DNA of 64,000 bases, from NCBI GenBank assembly GCA_947570615.1, contig CANOVJ010000014.1, forward strand, positions 1 through 64,000, given 5' to 3'. This stretch comes from an uncultured Lachnospiraceae bacterium. Lineage in GTDB: Bacteria > Bacillota > Clostridia > Lachnospirales > Lachnospiraceae. The translations under genes were made by a program, and so were the position numbers. Positions 16,667-25,631 of this stretch are shown here, in pieces; position 1 is the first letter of the stretch, and each line of letters begins with the position of its first letter. Below the pieces are notes generated by a model. The model worked only from the letters and a program-made list of their open reading frames with translations, made no database searches and was not told where the DNA came from.

Positions 16667-18658
16667 TCAGCAGATTTCCGCCCCCGACGGCATCTCCCTC
16701 TCCGGAACGAGAAGCGAAAGCTTCCCTTCCTTATCCTCCGCACACAGAAGCATCCCCTCCGAGACCACTCCCGCCAGCGTCGCCGGCTTTAAGTTCACCA
16801 GCACCATAACCTTTTTCCCCACCATTTCTTCCGCGCTGTAATGCTGCTTAATACCGGAAACAATCTGCTTTACCCGGGAACCGATACGCACCTGCGAGCA
16901 CAGGAGCTTTTTGGATTTGGGCACCTCCTTACAGGAAATGATCTCTCCCACCTGGAACTGTAACTGATCAAACTGATCGTAGGTAATCTCCGCCTTTGGC
17001 TCGAGATCGATGCCTGCTTCCTCCTGCGCCGAAGCTGCGCCGTCGCCGGCCTGGTCCTGCCCGGCGGAGCCGGACGCCGCCCTCTGCTCGAACATGGCCT
17101 GCGCCTTTTCCACCACCTCTTTTGCGTCCAGTCTGGCAAAGAGGATCTCCGGCTTTGACACCACCTGATTACCGCAGGGGCACAGGCCGAAGGAGCCAAG
17201 CTCCCCGAAGGTTCTGAGCTCCATGTTGAGCTGCTGCGCAATCTTCACCGCGGTGGACGGCATAAAGGGCTCCAAAAGCGACGCCCCCATGATGATCCCC
17301 TCCGTCAGGTTGTACAGAACCGTGGAGAGCCGGTCCCTTTTCTCCTGGCTCTTTGCCAGAGCCCAGGGTTCTGTCTCGTCAATATATTTATTACAGCGCT
17401 TAAATAGAACAAAAATTTCCGTGAGAGCGTCCGCTACCCGAAGCTCCTCCATCCTGGCGGCCACCTTCCCGTAAGCTGCCGTGGCCACGGCCTTTAATTC
17501 CCCGTCCACCGGCTCTGCGCAGCCCTTATCGGCCACCACGCCGCCAAAATATTTGTTGCTCATGGAGATGGTTCTGTTCACAAGATTCCCCAGCGTGTTG
17601 GCCAGGTCCGAGTTGATCCGCTCCACCAGAAGCTCCCAGGAGATGGTCCCGTCGTTCTCAAAGGGCATCTCGTGGAGCACAAAGTAACGCACCGCGTCCA
17701 CGCCGAAGAAATCCACAAGATCGTCGGCGTAGATCACGTTGCCTTTGGATTTGCTCATCTTGCCGTCCCCCTGCAAAAGCCAGGGATGTCCGAAAATCTG
17801 CCTGGGCAGCGGCTCTCCCAGGGCCATCAGGAAGATGGGCCAGTAAATGGTGTGGAACCGGATGATATCCTTTCCGATCAGATGCAGATCCGCAGGCCAG
17901 AGCTTATGGTACTGCTGCGAGCTCTCTCCTGCACAGTCATAACCGATCCCCGTGATATAGTTGGTCAGGGCGTCCAGCCACACATAAACCACATGCTTAT
18001 CATCAAAGTCCACCGGCACCCCCCACTTAAAGGAGGTTCTCGAAACGCACAGATCCTGCAGGCCCGGCAGAAGGAAATTGTTCATCATTTCATTCTTACG
18101 GGAGACGGGCTGTATAAATTCCGGATGGCTGTTGATGTGCTCGATCAGACGGTCCGCATACTTACTCATTCTGAAAAAGTATGCCTCCTCCCTGGCCGGC
18201 TTCACCTCCCTGCCGCAGTCGGGGCATTTGCCGTCCACAAGCTGGGACTCCGTCCAGAAGGACTCGCAGGGCGTACAGTACATCCCCTCATAGGAGCCCT
18301 TGTAGATATCCCCCTGCTCATAGAGCTTTTTGAAGATTTTCTGCACCTGTCTCTCGTGGGCCTCGTCCGTGGTGCGGACAAACCGGTCGTAGGAGGTATC
18401 CATCAGGTCCCAGAGCCTTCTGATGGTTCCCGCCACCTGATCCACAAACTCTTTGGGGGTGAGGCCCTCCTGCGCCGCTTTGAGCTCGATCTTCTGCCCG
18501 TGCTCGTCGGTCCCCGTCTGGAAGTAGACGTCGTAGCCGTCCTTTCTCTTAAACCTGGCAATACTGTCCGCCAGCACGATCTCATAGCTGTTGCCGATAT
18601 GGGGTTTTCCAGAGGTATACGCGATGGCCGTCGTAATATAATATTTTCCTTTACTCAT
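16667..18658 (-). CDS. metG: Methionyl-tRNA synthetase
   Basis: 663 residues, the long form with a fused tRNA-binding domain. Class-I signatures: HIGN (for HIGH) near residue 20 and KMSKSKGN near 300. A zinc knuckle shows CTPC and CPDC near residues 127-146. The catalytic/anticodon core ends near 510. A low-complexity Ala/Gln linker follows, then a Trbp111-like OB domain (FQVGEIISCKEVPKSKKLL, KKVMVLVNLKPATL) that dimerises and binds tRNA. Its own promoter and a roughly 110-nt leader precede it. The leader is too short for a T-box and shows no T-box sequence. Length and domains are normal for Firmicutes. Confidence 0.97.
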   Translation of the reverse strand: MSKGKYYITTAIAYTSGKPHIGNSYEIVLADSIARFKRKDGYDVYFQTGTDEHGQKIELKAAQEGLTPKEFVDQVAGTIRRLWDLMDTSYDRFVRTTDEAHERQVQKIFKKLYEQGDIYKGSYEGMYCTPCESFWTESQLVDGKCPDCGREVKPAREEAYFFRMSKYADRLIEHINSHPEFIQPVSRKNEMMNNFLLPGLQDLCVSRTSFKWGVPVDFDDKHVVYVWLDALTNYITGIGYDCAGESSQQYHKLWPADLHLIGKDIIRFHTIYWPIFLMALGEPLPRQIFGHPWLLQGDGKMSKSKGNVIYADDLVDFFGVDAVRYFVLHEMPFENDGTISWELLVERINSDLANTLGNLVNRTISMSNKYFGGVVADKGCAEPVDGELKAVATAAYGKVAARMEELRVADALTEIFVLFKRCNKYIDETEPWALAKSQEKRDRLSTVLYNLTEGIIMGASLLEPFMPSTAVKIAQQLNMELRTFGELGSFGLCPCGNQVVSKPEILFARLDAKEVVEKAQAMFEQRAASGSAGQDQAGDGAASAQEEAGIDLEPKAEITYDQFDQLQFQVGEIISCKEVPKSKKLLCSQVRIGSRVKQIVSGIKQHYSAEEMVGKKVMVLVNLKPATLAGVVSEGMLLCAEDKEGKLSLLVPEREMPSGAEIC

Positions 18659-18769
18659 TTTTCATACCTGCCTTTTTTCATGTTAAGAAAAGCCATCTTC
18701 TATCTGCGCTGCGGACGACAGAAGACAGCTTATGGTGTCGTGATTTCATTTTTCCTGGTTTTTTCTGTT

Positions 18770-18798
18770 AGACTATCACAAACATTTTCGGTTGTCAA
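18770..18798 (-). promoter_or_regulatory. Promoter of metG
   Basis: TTGACA, 17-nt spacer, TAGTCT, directly abutting the stop codon of the upstream ArsR-type regulator gene. The -10 is weak. The transcribed leader contains an imperfect hairpin with TCTTCT/AGAAGA ends (about 18695-18726). Confidence 0.55.
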
Positions 18799-19761
18799 TT
18801 ACCCGGCCTGCTTTTTCGCGCATGGGCCCGCCGTCTGCTCCTGCACAGGGCTGTAACGGATCCGGACCTTTATCCCCTGGCTGTAATTGCCAAAGCCGCT
18901 TCCGAACAGGGTAAGGCCGCCCACATGATCCGCGCCCTCCCTCACCTCCATGCGAAAACGGATGACACTCCTGTAGTCCAGCCGGAACCGGCCTATGGTG
19001 ACGTCCGATATTTTCCGTCCGTCCACGAAGGTTCCCTCCCTGTTGACAGCCAGAAGCTTTAAGAGGCCGTACTGATTCCAGTTGGGAAACCACCAGTCCG
19101 GCGTGAAGGTTCCCCGCACATCCCCGAAATCCCCCGGAGACGTCCACATACCGATGGACTCGCCGTTGAGGAAAAAGGAGATATCCGAGGGCCAGTCGTT
19201 GTTGACCCCCGGCGCCTCGCTGGCCAGCTCCATGGAGAGGGTGATCTCGTCTATCTTCTGCATGGGCGGAAGCAGGCTGGGAATGAGATATTCCACAAAG
19301 CCTCTGGAAAACCACAGGATCCCCGCATGGATCCTGTCAGGATGGGCGAAGTACCGGGGATCGTCCACCTCCCCGATCAGGGATTTGGTGGTGGAAATCC
19401 CGCAGGTGGGCAGCACGCTGTAGTCTGTATACTGCCCCACCGGGACCTCCGCCTCATAGACTCCCGATCTGCCGTCCGTCTCCTGGGGCTCTATATCCAC
19501 CAGGATCCTGCGCTGCCTGATCCTGCATATCTTCTGATTGCCGTGGCCTGTAAAATCGGGCGTCACCTCGATCAGCCCCACATCCTCCATCTTCCGGATA
19601 TGGCTGGTCAGCGCTCCGTTGGTGATATTCAGCCGTCCGGCGATCTCGTTCATGTTCATTTCTCTGTTTTCCAGAAGAAGGCGGATAATGCCCACCCTCA
19701 CCTCGGAGCCGAGCACCTTGAAAAGCTCCACCCCTTCCTCCGGGCTCTTGATATAGATCAT
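18799..19761 (-). CDS. ArsR-type HTH regulator fused to a large sensor domain
   Basis: 320 residues. An N-terminal winged helix (VLGSEVRVGIIRLLLENRE, then MNEIAGRLNITNGALTSHIRKMED) covers the first 75 residues. A long beta-rich C-terminal domain follows (ISFFLNGESIGMWTSPGDFG, WWFPNWNQYG, DYRSVIRFRMEV). Classical ArsR metal sensors have about 100 residues and no such domain. The Trp/Asn/Gly-rich C-terminus looks like a carbohydrate-binding jelly-roll. With GH43, GH51 and transketolase genes adjacent, the protein is probably the sugar-responsive regulator of the arabinoside cluster. It lies 48 bp after the GH43 gene. Function is inferred from context. Confidence 0.82.
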   Translation of the reverse strand: MIYIKSPEEGVELFKVLGSEVRVGIIRLLLENREMNMNEIAGRLNITNGALTSHIRKMEDVGLIEVTPDFTGHGNQKICRIRQRRILVDIEPQETDGRSGVYEAEVPVGQYTDYSVLPTCGISTTKSLIGEVDDPRYFAHPDRIHAGILWFSRGFVEYLIPSLLPPMQKIDEITLSMELASEAPGVNNDWPSDISFFLNGESIGMWTSPGDFGDVRGTFTPDWWFPNWNQYGLLKLLAVNREGTFVDGRKISDVTIGRFRLDYRSVIRFRMEVREGADHVGGLTLFGSGFGNYSQGIKVRIRYSPVQEQTAGPCAKKQAG

Positions 19762-19809
19762 GTCGCATTCTCCCCTTCTCTTTCCATGAATGGTCTGTGC
19801 GCGGCGGTC

Positions 19810-20760
19810 TCAGAAAGAAAAAACGGGACGCTGATGACTGTCCCACTCCACCTTCATCAGCATGGTGTGGCGGTTGGGATTGTAAAGGGGATCCCCCGTG
19901 ATCTCCTTCTGCGTGCGGGCATGGTAGACCAGAATGTCGTTCCCCTCCCCGTCGGTGGTAAAGGAATTGTGTCCCGGTCCGTAGATTCCCTTCTCCTCAC
20001 AGCTCGCCAGCACCGGATAACGCTCCTTTTTCCAGGAGGCGGGATCCAGCAGGTCCGCATCCTCGTCCGCCGTGAGCATTCCCATGCAGTAGGCCGCGCC
20101 GGTCTCGCTGGCGGAGTAGGTGAGATAAATCCTGCCGCCTCTTTTTATCACCGCCGGCCCTTCGTTCACCCAGAAGCCCACTCTCTCCCAGTCATAGTCC
20201 GGACCGGTCAGAAGCACCTGAACGGTTTTAAGACTCCAGGGCGTGTCCATCTGCGCAATATAGAGGTTGGAGATCTGTTTTCCCACGCCGACCTTCTCCG
20301 CCCACACATAGTAGCGCTGTCCTTTATTTTCAAACACCGTGGCGTCCAGGGAAAAGGACTCGAAGGAGAAGGGATCCTGAGGAGCCCTGCGCATTTTGCC
20401 TTTTTCTGTCCATTTCCCGGAGAGGGGATCGGCACCCTCGCAGGCCAGCACCCAGGGACGGATTTTCCAGATATCCTCCTTCTCCCCTGCGGCGAAATAA
20501 ATGTACCAGCATCCGTCCAGGAAATGCAGCTCGGGCGCCCAGATGTGCTCGCTCATGGGGCCGTTTTCGTGCTTCTCCCAGATCCTCACCTCCGGCGCCT
20601 GCGCCAGCGCGGCCAGCGTATCCGCGCGGCGCAGTACAATGCCGTCGTAGGCCGGAACCGACGCCGTGAAATAATAAGCACCGTCCGTGTGCCGGTAAAT
20701 ATAAGGGTCCGCCCGCTGCAAAATCCAGGGCTCGTTCCATTTTAAAGTTTTTTCGCTCAT
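19810..20760 (-). CDS. GH43-family arabinosidase/xylosidase
   Basis: 316 residues forming the five-bladed propeller of glycoside hydrolase family 43, without signal peptide, so it acts on imported oligosaccharides. The catalytic triad candidates are Asp in RADPYIYRHTDG near residue 18, the pKa-modulating Asp in SLDATVFENKG, and the acid Glu in GFWVNEGPAVI. The segment YGPGHNSFTTDGEGNDILVY near the end is also typical. The start at 20760 has GGGAGGA upstream. The most likely activity is exo-alpha-L-arabinofuranosidase, given GH51 next door; beta-xylosidase is the alternative. Confidence 0.88.
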   Translation of the reverse strand: MSEKTLKWNEPWILQRADPYIYRHTDGAYYFTASVPAYDGIVLRRADTLAALAQAPEVRIWEKHENGPMSEHIWAPELHFLDGCWYIYFAAGEKEDIWKIRPWVLACEGADPLSGKWTEKGKMRRAPQDPFSFESFSLDATVFENKGQRYYVWAEKVGVGKQISNLYIAQMDTPWSLKTVQVLLTGPDYDWERVGFWVNEGPAVIKRGGRIYLTYSASETGAAYCMGMLTADEDADLLDPASWKKERYPVLASCEEKGIYGPGHNSFTTDGEGNDILVYHARTQKEITGDPLYNPNRHTMLMKVEWDSHQRPVFSF

Positions 20761-20807
20761 ACCGTTTTCCTCCCGCTTTTTGCCTGCCGCCCCGTGTGTA
20801 TAAAGAG

Positions 20808-20840
20808 GATATGCGGGCCGCCTGTGCAAACCCGCATAAA
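20808..20840. repeat. Hairpin resembling half of the dispersed structured repeat
   Basis: ATGCGGG and CCCGCAT form a 7-bp stem after the small Cys-rich gene. The sequence ATATGCGGGCC then TGTGCAAA matches the distal half of repeat copies A and B, but the proximal half is missing. It could equally be an independent weak terminator. Confidence 0.4.
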
Positions 20841-20846
20841 CTCGTC

Positions 20847-21110
20847 CTACCATTTTCTGTAAGGGCAATGGCTCTTTTTTACTGCCGCCCGCAGCTCCAC
20901 ATAACAGCCGCAGGCCTGACAGGTTCCGGCCTCCAGGTAATCGCACTCCTTACACCTGGAGAGTCTGTCCTGATAGATTTCCCGGGCGGTTTTAACGTCC
21001 GCGTCCAGCATTTCAATGTAACGGTGGAGCTGTCTCATATAAGCCTCCTCGTCCATCTCCCGCAGAAGGCATCTGTAACAGCGCCGCCGGCTCTCTGTCT
21101 GTTCCCTCAT
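20847..21110 (-). CDS. Small Cys-rich (zinc-ribbon-like) protein, possibly DUF6171
   Basis: 87 residues with seven cysteines: CYRC near residue 11, then CKEC, CQAC and GC, with a final C in SHCPYRKW. A helical middle carries YIEMLDADVKTAREIYQDRL. The spacing suggests two zinc sites. I recall a similar pattern in DUF6171, unverified. It lies 7 bp after GH51 and before GH43, so it is co-transcribed with arabinan-degrading enzymes, although nothing in the sequence suggests an enzymatic role. A stem ATGCGGG/CCCGCAT follows its stop at about 20811-20837. Confidence 0.75.
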   Translation of the reverse strand: MREQTESRRRCYRCLLREMDEEAYMRQLHRYIEMLDADVKTAREIYQDRLSRCKECDYLEAGTCQACGCYVELRAAVKKSHCPYRKW

Positions 21111-21117
21111 GGCCGCC

Positions 21118-22626
21118 TCAGCTGATCTCCAGGCTCACCACACTGCATGCGGGAATGGTAAAGGACACTCCCGTCTCCGTCACGCTCACGTCCTGGAAGG
21201 GAACCCCCTTCACTGTCTCCGGCTCCTCGAAGGTGTTGTAGGCGTTCATCTGTCCGGTCAGGATCGCCGCCTTCACCTGCCGGGGCCTTAACTCCGCAAA
21301 GGCGATCTCCACCGGGTAGCTCTCCGAAACGGAAAGGTTCGCCAGCGTCGCCAGAATGGTTCCGTCCTCCTTAAGGGATACGGATTCCTGCAGGGCCGGT
21401 ACCGGGGTTTCCTCCGTTCCGGTCATCAGCTCCTCCCCAAAGAAGCTCTCGAGCGCCTCCGCTCCCTGATGCCCCTTATACATATGGAACACGTGCCAGG
21501 TGGGGGTGAGCAGCATCTTATCCCCCTCGGTGAGGATCACGGACTGTAACACATTCACCATCTGGGCGATACATGCCATCTTCACCCGGTCGCAGTGTCT
21601 GTTAAAGATATTCAGGGTGACGGCCGCCACCAGCGCATCCCGCATGGTGCTCTGCTGGTAGAGGAAGCCCGGATTCGTCCCCGGCTCCACGTCAAACCAG
21701 GTTCCCCACTCGTCCACAATCAGGCCGATTGCCTTCTCCGGATCAAACTGATCCATGATGGCACTGTGCATACGGATCAGCTCCTCCATATAAAGCGCCT
21801 TTTCAAGGGTCAGATACCAGGTCTTCTCGTCAAATTCCGTGGCGCTTCCCTTGCTGTCCCATCCGCCCGGATGCACGTAATAGTGAAGGGAGAGACCGTC
21901 CATAAATCCATGGAAGCCCTTTCCTCCCGCCGGCTTTGCATAGCAGGTCTCCAGCACCTTTTCCGTCCAGTTCACATCGTCCACATTGGGGCCGCCGCAG
22001 ATCTTCTTAATGGGGGCCGCCGAATCATAGTGGCGCACATAGGTCTGGTATCTGCGGTAGAGATTGGCGTAATACTCCGGCGTCATATTGCCGCCGCAGC
22101 CCCAGTTCTCGTTGCCCACTCCAAAGTAATCCACCCTCCAGGGCTTCTCATGGCCGTTGGCCCTGCGCAGGTCCGCCATGGGAGATACGCCGTCAAAGGT
22201 CATATACTCCACCCACTCGCTCATCTCCTGCACGGTGCCGCTACCCACGTTTCCGTTGATGTAGGTCTTACAGCCGAGCTGCTCACACAGCTCAAAAAAC
22301 TCATGGGTTCCGAAGCTGTTGTCCTCCAGAACGCCGCCCCAGTGGGTGTTAATCATCTTTTTGCGGCTCTGCTTCGGGCCGATCCCGTCCTTCCAGTGAT
22401 ACTCGTCCGCAAAGCAGCCCCCCGGCCAGCGCAGCACGGGAACCCGGATCTCCTTAAGAGCGTTCACCACGTCGGAGCGCATACCGTTTTTGTTGGGAAT
22501 GCCGGAATCCTCCTTCACATAAAGGCCCTCATAGATACATCTTCCCAGATGCTCCGAAAAATGACCGTAGATTTCCGGATTGATATGCCCCTTTTTCTTT
22601 TTTTCGTTGATATATAATTTTGCCAC
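21118..22626 (-). CDS. GH51 alpha-L-arabinofuranosidase, intracellular
   Basis: 502 residues, normal for single-domain GH51 enzymes. The TIM barrel contains [15 protein letters not shown] at the N-terminus, the acid/base Glu in [13 protein letters not shown] near residue 172, and the nucleophile Glu in [15 protein letters not shown] near 295. A C-terminal beta-domain follows from about residue 400. There is no signal peptide. It releases terminal L-arabinofuranose from arabinan or arabinoxylan oligosaccharides. It is downstream of the split transketolase genes, linking arabinose release to pentose phosphate metabolism. The family call is firm; exact substrate is not known. Confidence 0.95.
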   Translation of the reverse strand: MAKLYINEKKKKGHINPEIYGHFSEHLGRCIYEGLYVKEDSGIPNKNGMRSDVVNALKEIRVPVLRWPGGCFADEYHWKDGIGPKQSRKKMINTHWGGVLEDNSFGTHEFFELCEQLGCKTYINGNVGSGTVQEMSEWVEYMTFDGVSPMADLRRANGHEKPWRVDYFGVGNENWGCGGNMTPEYYANLYRRYQTYVRHYDSAAPIKKICGGPNVDDVNWTEKVLETCYAKPAGGKGFHGFMDGLSLHYYVHPGGWDSKGSATEFDEKTWYLTLEKALYMEELIRMHSAIMDQFDPEKAIGLIVDEWGTWFDVEPGTNPGFLYQQSTMRDALVAAVTLNIFNRHCDRVKMACIAQMVNVLQSVILTEGDKMLLTPTWHVFHMYKGHQGAEALESFFGEELMTGTEETPVPALQESVSLKEDGTILATLANLSVSESYPVEIAFAELRPRQVKAAILTGQMNAYNTFEEPETVKGVPFQDVSVTETGVSFTIPACSVVSLEIS

Positions 22627-22677
22627 CAGATTTTCCTCCTGATTGTCTCCCTGAATCCTGTTTCCTGCGCCCGGCTT

Positions 22678-23622
22678 CTATCTGGACAGAAACTCCTTCA
22701 CCTTCCGAAATACGCCGTCCCCGTCGAGCCCGTACTTCACCAGCAGCGCCCCCGCGGAGCCGGACTCCCCGAACACGTCGTTGATCCCGATTCTGCAAAC
22801 GGGAACCGGGTAATTCTCCGAGAGAGCCTCGCACACCGCGCCGCCCAGCCCGCCGATGATGCTGTGCTCTTCCGCCGTCACCACTTTTCCCGTCTTTCTG
22901 GCGCTGTCGATGATCAGCTCCTTATCCAGAGGCTTGATGGTGTGGATGTTGATCACCTCGGCGCTGAACCCCTCCTGTTGCAGCTTCTGCGCCGCTTCAA
23001 GGGATGCCGCCACCAGGATCCCGGTGGCCACGATGGTCACGTCGCTCCCCTGCCTGAGCACAACGCCCTTTCCAAGCTCAAAATGGTAATCCTCCCTGTC
23101 GTTGATCACCGGAACCGCCGCGCGGCCGAAACGCATATAAACGGGCCCCTCAAAGTCCAGCGCCGCCTTCACGCAGGCCCTGGCCTCCACCGCGTCGGAG
23201 GGATTGACCACCGTCATCCCGGGAATGGTGCGCATCAGGGCGATATCCTCGTTACACTGATGGGAAGCGCCGTCCTCCCCCACTGTGATCCCTGCGTGGG
23301 TCGCTCCGATCTTAACGTTCAGATGAGGGTATCCGATGGAATTTCTCACCTGCTCAAAGGCGCGGCCCGAGGCGAACATGGCGAAGGTGCTGGCTACGGG
23401 AATCTTCCCTGTCAGGGAAAGCCCTGCCGCAATGCCCATCATATTTGCCTCCGCGATCCCGCAGTCCACATGTCTGTCGGGAAATTTCTTCTTAAAGACG
23501 TCCGTCTTGGTGGCCGCCGCCAGGTCGGCGTCGAGCACAACCATATCCGGATAACTCTCCCCGAACTCCGCCAGGGCTTTTCCATAGGCTTCTCTGGTTG
23601 CGATTTTCTTTACTTCTGACAT
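22678..23622 (-). CDS. Transketolase, C-terminal subunit
   Basis: 314 residues containing the Pyr domain and the C-terminal transketolase domain. Features are the Pyr-domain Glu in DCGIAEANMMGIAAGL near residue 58, FASGRAFEQVRNSI, GATHAGITVGEDGASHQ, and the C-terminal IHTIKPLDKELI and VVTAEEHSIIGGLGGAV. It needs the N-terminal subunit, encoded just upstream with a 13-bp overlap, to make one active site. Split transketolases are common in Clostridia. In this cluster it processes xylulose-5-phosphate from arabinose. DXS-like enzymes are excluded by length and pairing. Confidence 0.93.
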   Translation of the reverse strand: MSEVKKIATREAYGKALAEFGESYPDMVVLDADLAAATKTDVFKKKFPDRHVDCGIAEANMMGIAAGLSLTGKIPVASTFAMFASGRAFEQVRNSIGYPHLNVKIGATHAGITVGEDGASHQCNEDIALMRTIPGMTVVNPSDAVEARACVKAALDFEGPVYMRFGRAAVPVINDREDYHFELGKGVVLRQGSDVTIVATGILVAASLEAAQKLQQEGFSAEVINIHTIKPLDKELIIDSARKTGKVVTAEEHSIIGGLGGAVCEALSENYPVPVCRIGINDVFGESGSAGALLVKYGLDGDGVFRKVKEFLSR

Positions 23623-24449
23623 AATGCTTCACCAATCCTTTCCAGATCCGCCATCGCGATCTGATACTCTTCGTCGTTGGGGGCCTTTCCGTGCCAGCCC
23701 ACCTGGCCCTCCATAAAGGATACCCCCTTGCCCTTTAAGGTGTGGGCGATGATTGCCGTGGGCATTCCCTGGGTCCTTCGCGCCTCCTGGAAGGCCGCCC
23801 GGATCTGCTCCATGTCGTTTCCGTCCTCCAGATTGATCACATGGAAGTTAAAGGCTTCGAATTTTTTGTCAATGGGGTAGGGGGAGCATACCTCGTCGAT
23901 TCTGCCGTCGATCTGCATCCCGTTGTTGTCCACAATCACCACAAGGTTGTCCAGCCTGCGAAAGCCCGCGAACATGGCGGCCTCCCAGACCTGTCCTTCC
24001 TCGATCTCCCCGTCCCCGAGAAGGGTATAGACCCGGAAATCCTTCCCCGAGAGCTTCGCCCCCAGCGCCATCCCGGCCGCCGCGGAAATCCCCTGCCCCA
24101 GGGAGCCGGAGGACATGTCCACGCCGGGGACATGCTGCAGACAGGGATGTCCCTGCAGATAGGAGCCCAGATGACGGAGCGTGGGCAGATCCTCCACCGG
24201 AAAATAGCCTCTGTTTGCCAGAGCGGAATAAAGCCCGGGAGCCGTATGTCCCTTGGAGAGCACAAAACGATCCCTGTCCTCCTTCTTCGGGTCCTTCGGG
24301 TCGATATTCATCTCCTCAAAATAGAGATATGTAAAAATGTCCGCCGCCGACAGAGAGCCGCCGGGATGGCCGGCCTTCGCGCCGTGTACTGCGGTGACGA
24401 TCCCCCTGCGAACCTCATTCGCATGTTTTTTCAGTTCTAAAGTGTCCAT
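23610..24449 (-). CDS. Transketolase, N-terminal subunit (ThDP-binding)
   Basis: 279 residues. The ThDP-binding half: GAKAGHPGGSLSAADI near residue 25, FVLSKGHTAPGLY, GSLGQGISAAAGMALG, and the GDG...N metal/ThDP motif LLGDGEIEEGQVWEAAMFAG to DNNGMQIDG. The ATG at 24449 (AGAGGGAA upstream) is preferred to a longer frame that runs through the promoter. It begins the operon and overlaps the C-terminal subunit gene. Substrates are pentose phosphates and glyceraldehyde-3-phosphate in the non-oxidative pentose phosphate path. Confidence 0.93.
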   Translation of the reverse strand: MDTLELKKHANEVRRGIVTAVHGAKAGHPGGSLSAADIFTYLYFEEMNIDPKDPKKEDRDRFVLSKGHTAPGLYSALANRGYFPVEDLPTLRHLGSYLQGHPCLQHVPGVDMSSGSLGQGISAAAGMALGAKLSGKDFRVYTLLGDGEIEEGQVWEAAMFAGFRRLDNLVVIVDNNGMQIDGRIDEVCSPYPIDKKFEAFNFHVINLEDGNDMEQIRAAFQEARRTQGMPTAIIAHTLKGKGVSFMEGQVGWHGKAPNDEEYQIAMADLERIGEALCQK

Positions 24450-24545
24450 GTTCCCTCTCATTTCCGCCGCCCCAGCGGCTAAACATCGGATGCCAGGCCC
24501 GCCGGCTATCCTTATGTCAATAAAAATCACTGTCCTCTGATTTTT

Positions 24546-24574
24546 ATGGTAGGGGATTCCTCCCCTTTTGTCAA
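24546..24574 (-). promoter_or_regulatory. Promoter with spacer operator, transketolase/arabinosidase operon
   Basis: TTGACA, 17-nt spacer, TACCAT on the minus strand. The spacer holds a perfect inverted repeat at 24552-24565 (GGGGA, four bases, TCCCC), positioned to let a bound protein block RNA polymerase. The candidate binder is the ArsR-type regulator of the same cluster. Confidence 0.65.
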
Positions 24575-24601
24575 TCATATTTTAGAGATTTGTATATTAT
24601 T

Positions 24602-25513
24602 TTAATTTTGTATAAACTCTTCCTGCCGACGGCTCCGAAGGGACACGATATGCAGCTCGTACTCCCCGTCTTTTTCCCGCACCTTCTTTTCATAAAAGAA
24701 GCCCAGCCTGGCGAGTAATCGCTTTGAGACCAGATTTTCCTCCCTGACCAGCGCCTGCACTCTGTCAAAGCCAAGCTCCCGACGGGCATAGTCCAGAATC
24801 GCGCTGCAGACCTCGAAGGCCAGCCCCTTCCTCTGCCAGCAGGTTTCGATCACAAACCCCAGCTCTGCAATGTCATAGCCCTCCCGGACACTCAGCCCGG
24901 CCCGGCCGATCACCTGCCCGCTTTCCTTTAGCAGCACGCTCCACATGCCGTATCCGTAAAATCCGTAGATCTGATCGATGTAGGCCTTCATGTACGCCTG
25001 CTCCGCCTCCTTCTCCGGGAACAGATTTTCCATGTATCGGGTGATGGACGGATCCTGATAGATCCGGTAAAAGTCCTCCACATCCGAGAGGGTGCTCTCC
25101 CGCACCTTAAGCCGCTCTGTCTCCAGGATCTCCCAGGGCAGGCAGGCCAGTCTTCTGTACACCTCCTCGAAGGCGCTTCTCTCCAGTGCAAAGAGATCCT
25201 CTATGCCATATCTCACGGCAGGAAACGGCTCCTGCCGGTTTCCGTCGTGGTAGAGAACCGCCACATACCACCCCGCCTCACGATAATATCCGGCCGCATG
25301 CGCGCAATCCGTGATCAGCAGCGTACTTTGAGGATCCGCCTCCGGAAGGGCGGTGCTTTCCTCCTGTGCCGCGAAACTGCCTGCGGGTATTTTCTTTATC
25401 AGGATTTCCGGTCCGGTGGCCTGTCCGCGGATATTTTCTTCGAGCTCGTCCCTTCTTTTCCTGACAATCTCAGAATAATAACCGGACAGGACAAACAGAA
25501 TATATTTTAGCAT
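24602..25513 (-). CDS. GNAT acetyltransferase with an N-terminal extension domain
   Basis: 303 residues. The C-terminal 170 residues are a RimJ/RimL-type GNAT: ILETERLKVRESTLSDVEDF, AELGFVIETCWQRKGLAFEV, ILDYARRELGFDRVQALV, and SKRLLARLGFFYEKKV. The first 130 residues form a separate domain (STLLITDCAHAAGYYREAGW, then VRYGIEDLFALERSAFEEVY) that looks like a degenerate HAD-type or small alpha/beta domain without catalytic motifs. The fusion is uncommon. Start has AGGACATTACA upstream. It stands alone between the transketolase operon and the divergent cyclophilin gene. Substrate unknown. Confidence 0.82.
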   Translation of the reverse strand: MLKYILFVLSGYYSEIVRKRRDELEENIRGQATGPEILIKKIPAGSFAAQEESTALPEADPQSTLLITDCAHAAGYYREAGWYVAVLYHDGNRQEPFPAVRYGIEDLFALERSAFEEVYRRLACLPWEILETERLKVRESTLSDVEDFYRIYQDPSITRYMENLFPEKEAEQAYMKAYIDQIYGFYGYGMWSVLLKESGQVIGRAGLSVREGYDIAELGFVIETCWQRKGLAFEVCSAILDYARRELGFDRVQALVREENLVSKRLLARLGFFYEKKVREKDGEYELHIVSLRSRRQEEFIQN

Positions 25514-25631
25514 TGTAATGTCCTTCCATTTCAGATAAAATAGGATCCATAGTTATTATAATACAACAGCATGCGTCTGGAAAATGCTTTCCGGCGCGTC
25601 TGAATCTGAAAAAGGAAAGGACACTGACACT

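Noticed and set aside
18659..18769. T-box or SAM riboswitch in the metG leader
   Set aside because: The leader is only about 110 nt and shows neither the T-box sequence nor the conserved SAM-riboswitch core.
19327..20745. 472-codon plus-strand ORF opposite GH43
   Set aside because: Antisense shadow across two real genes; no start signal or recognisable domain.
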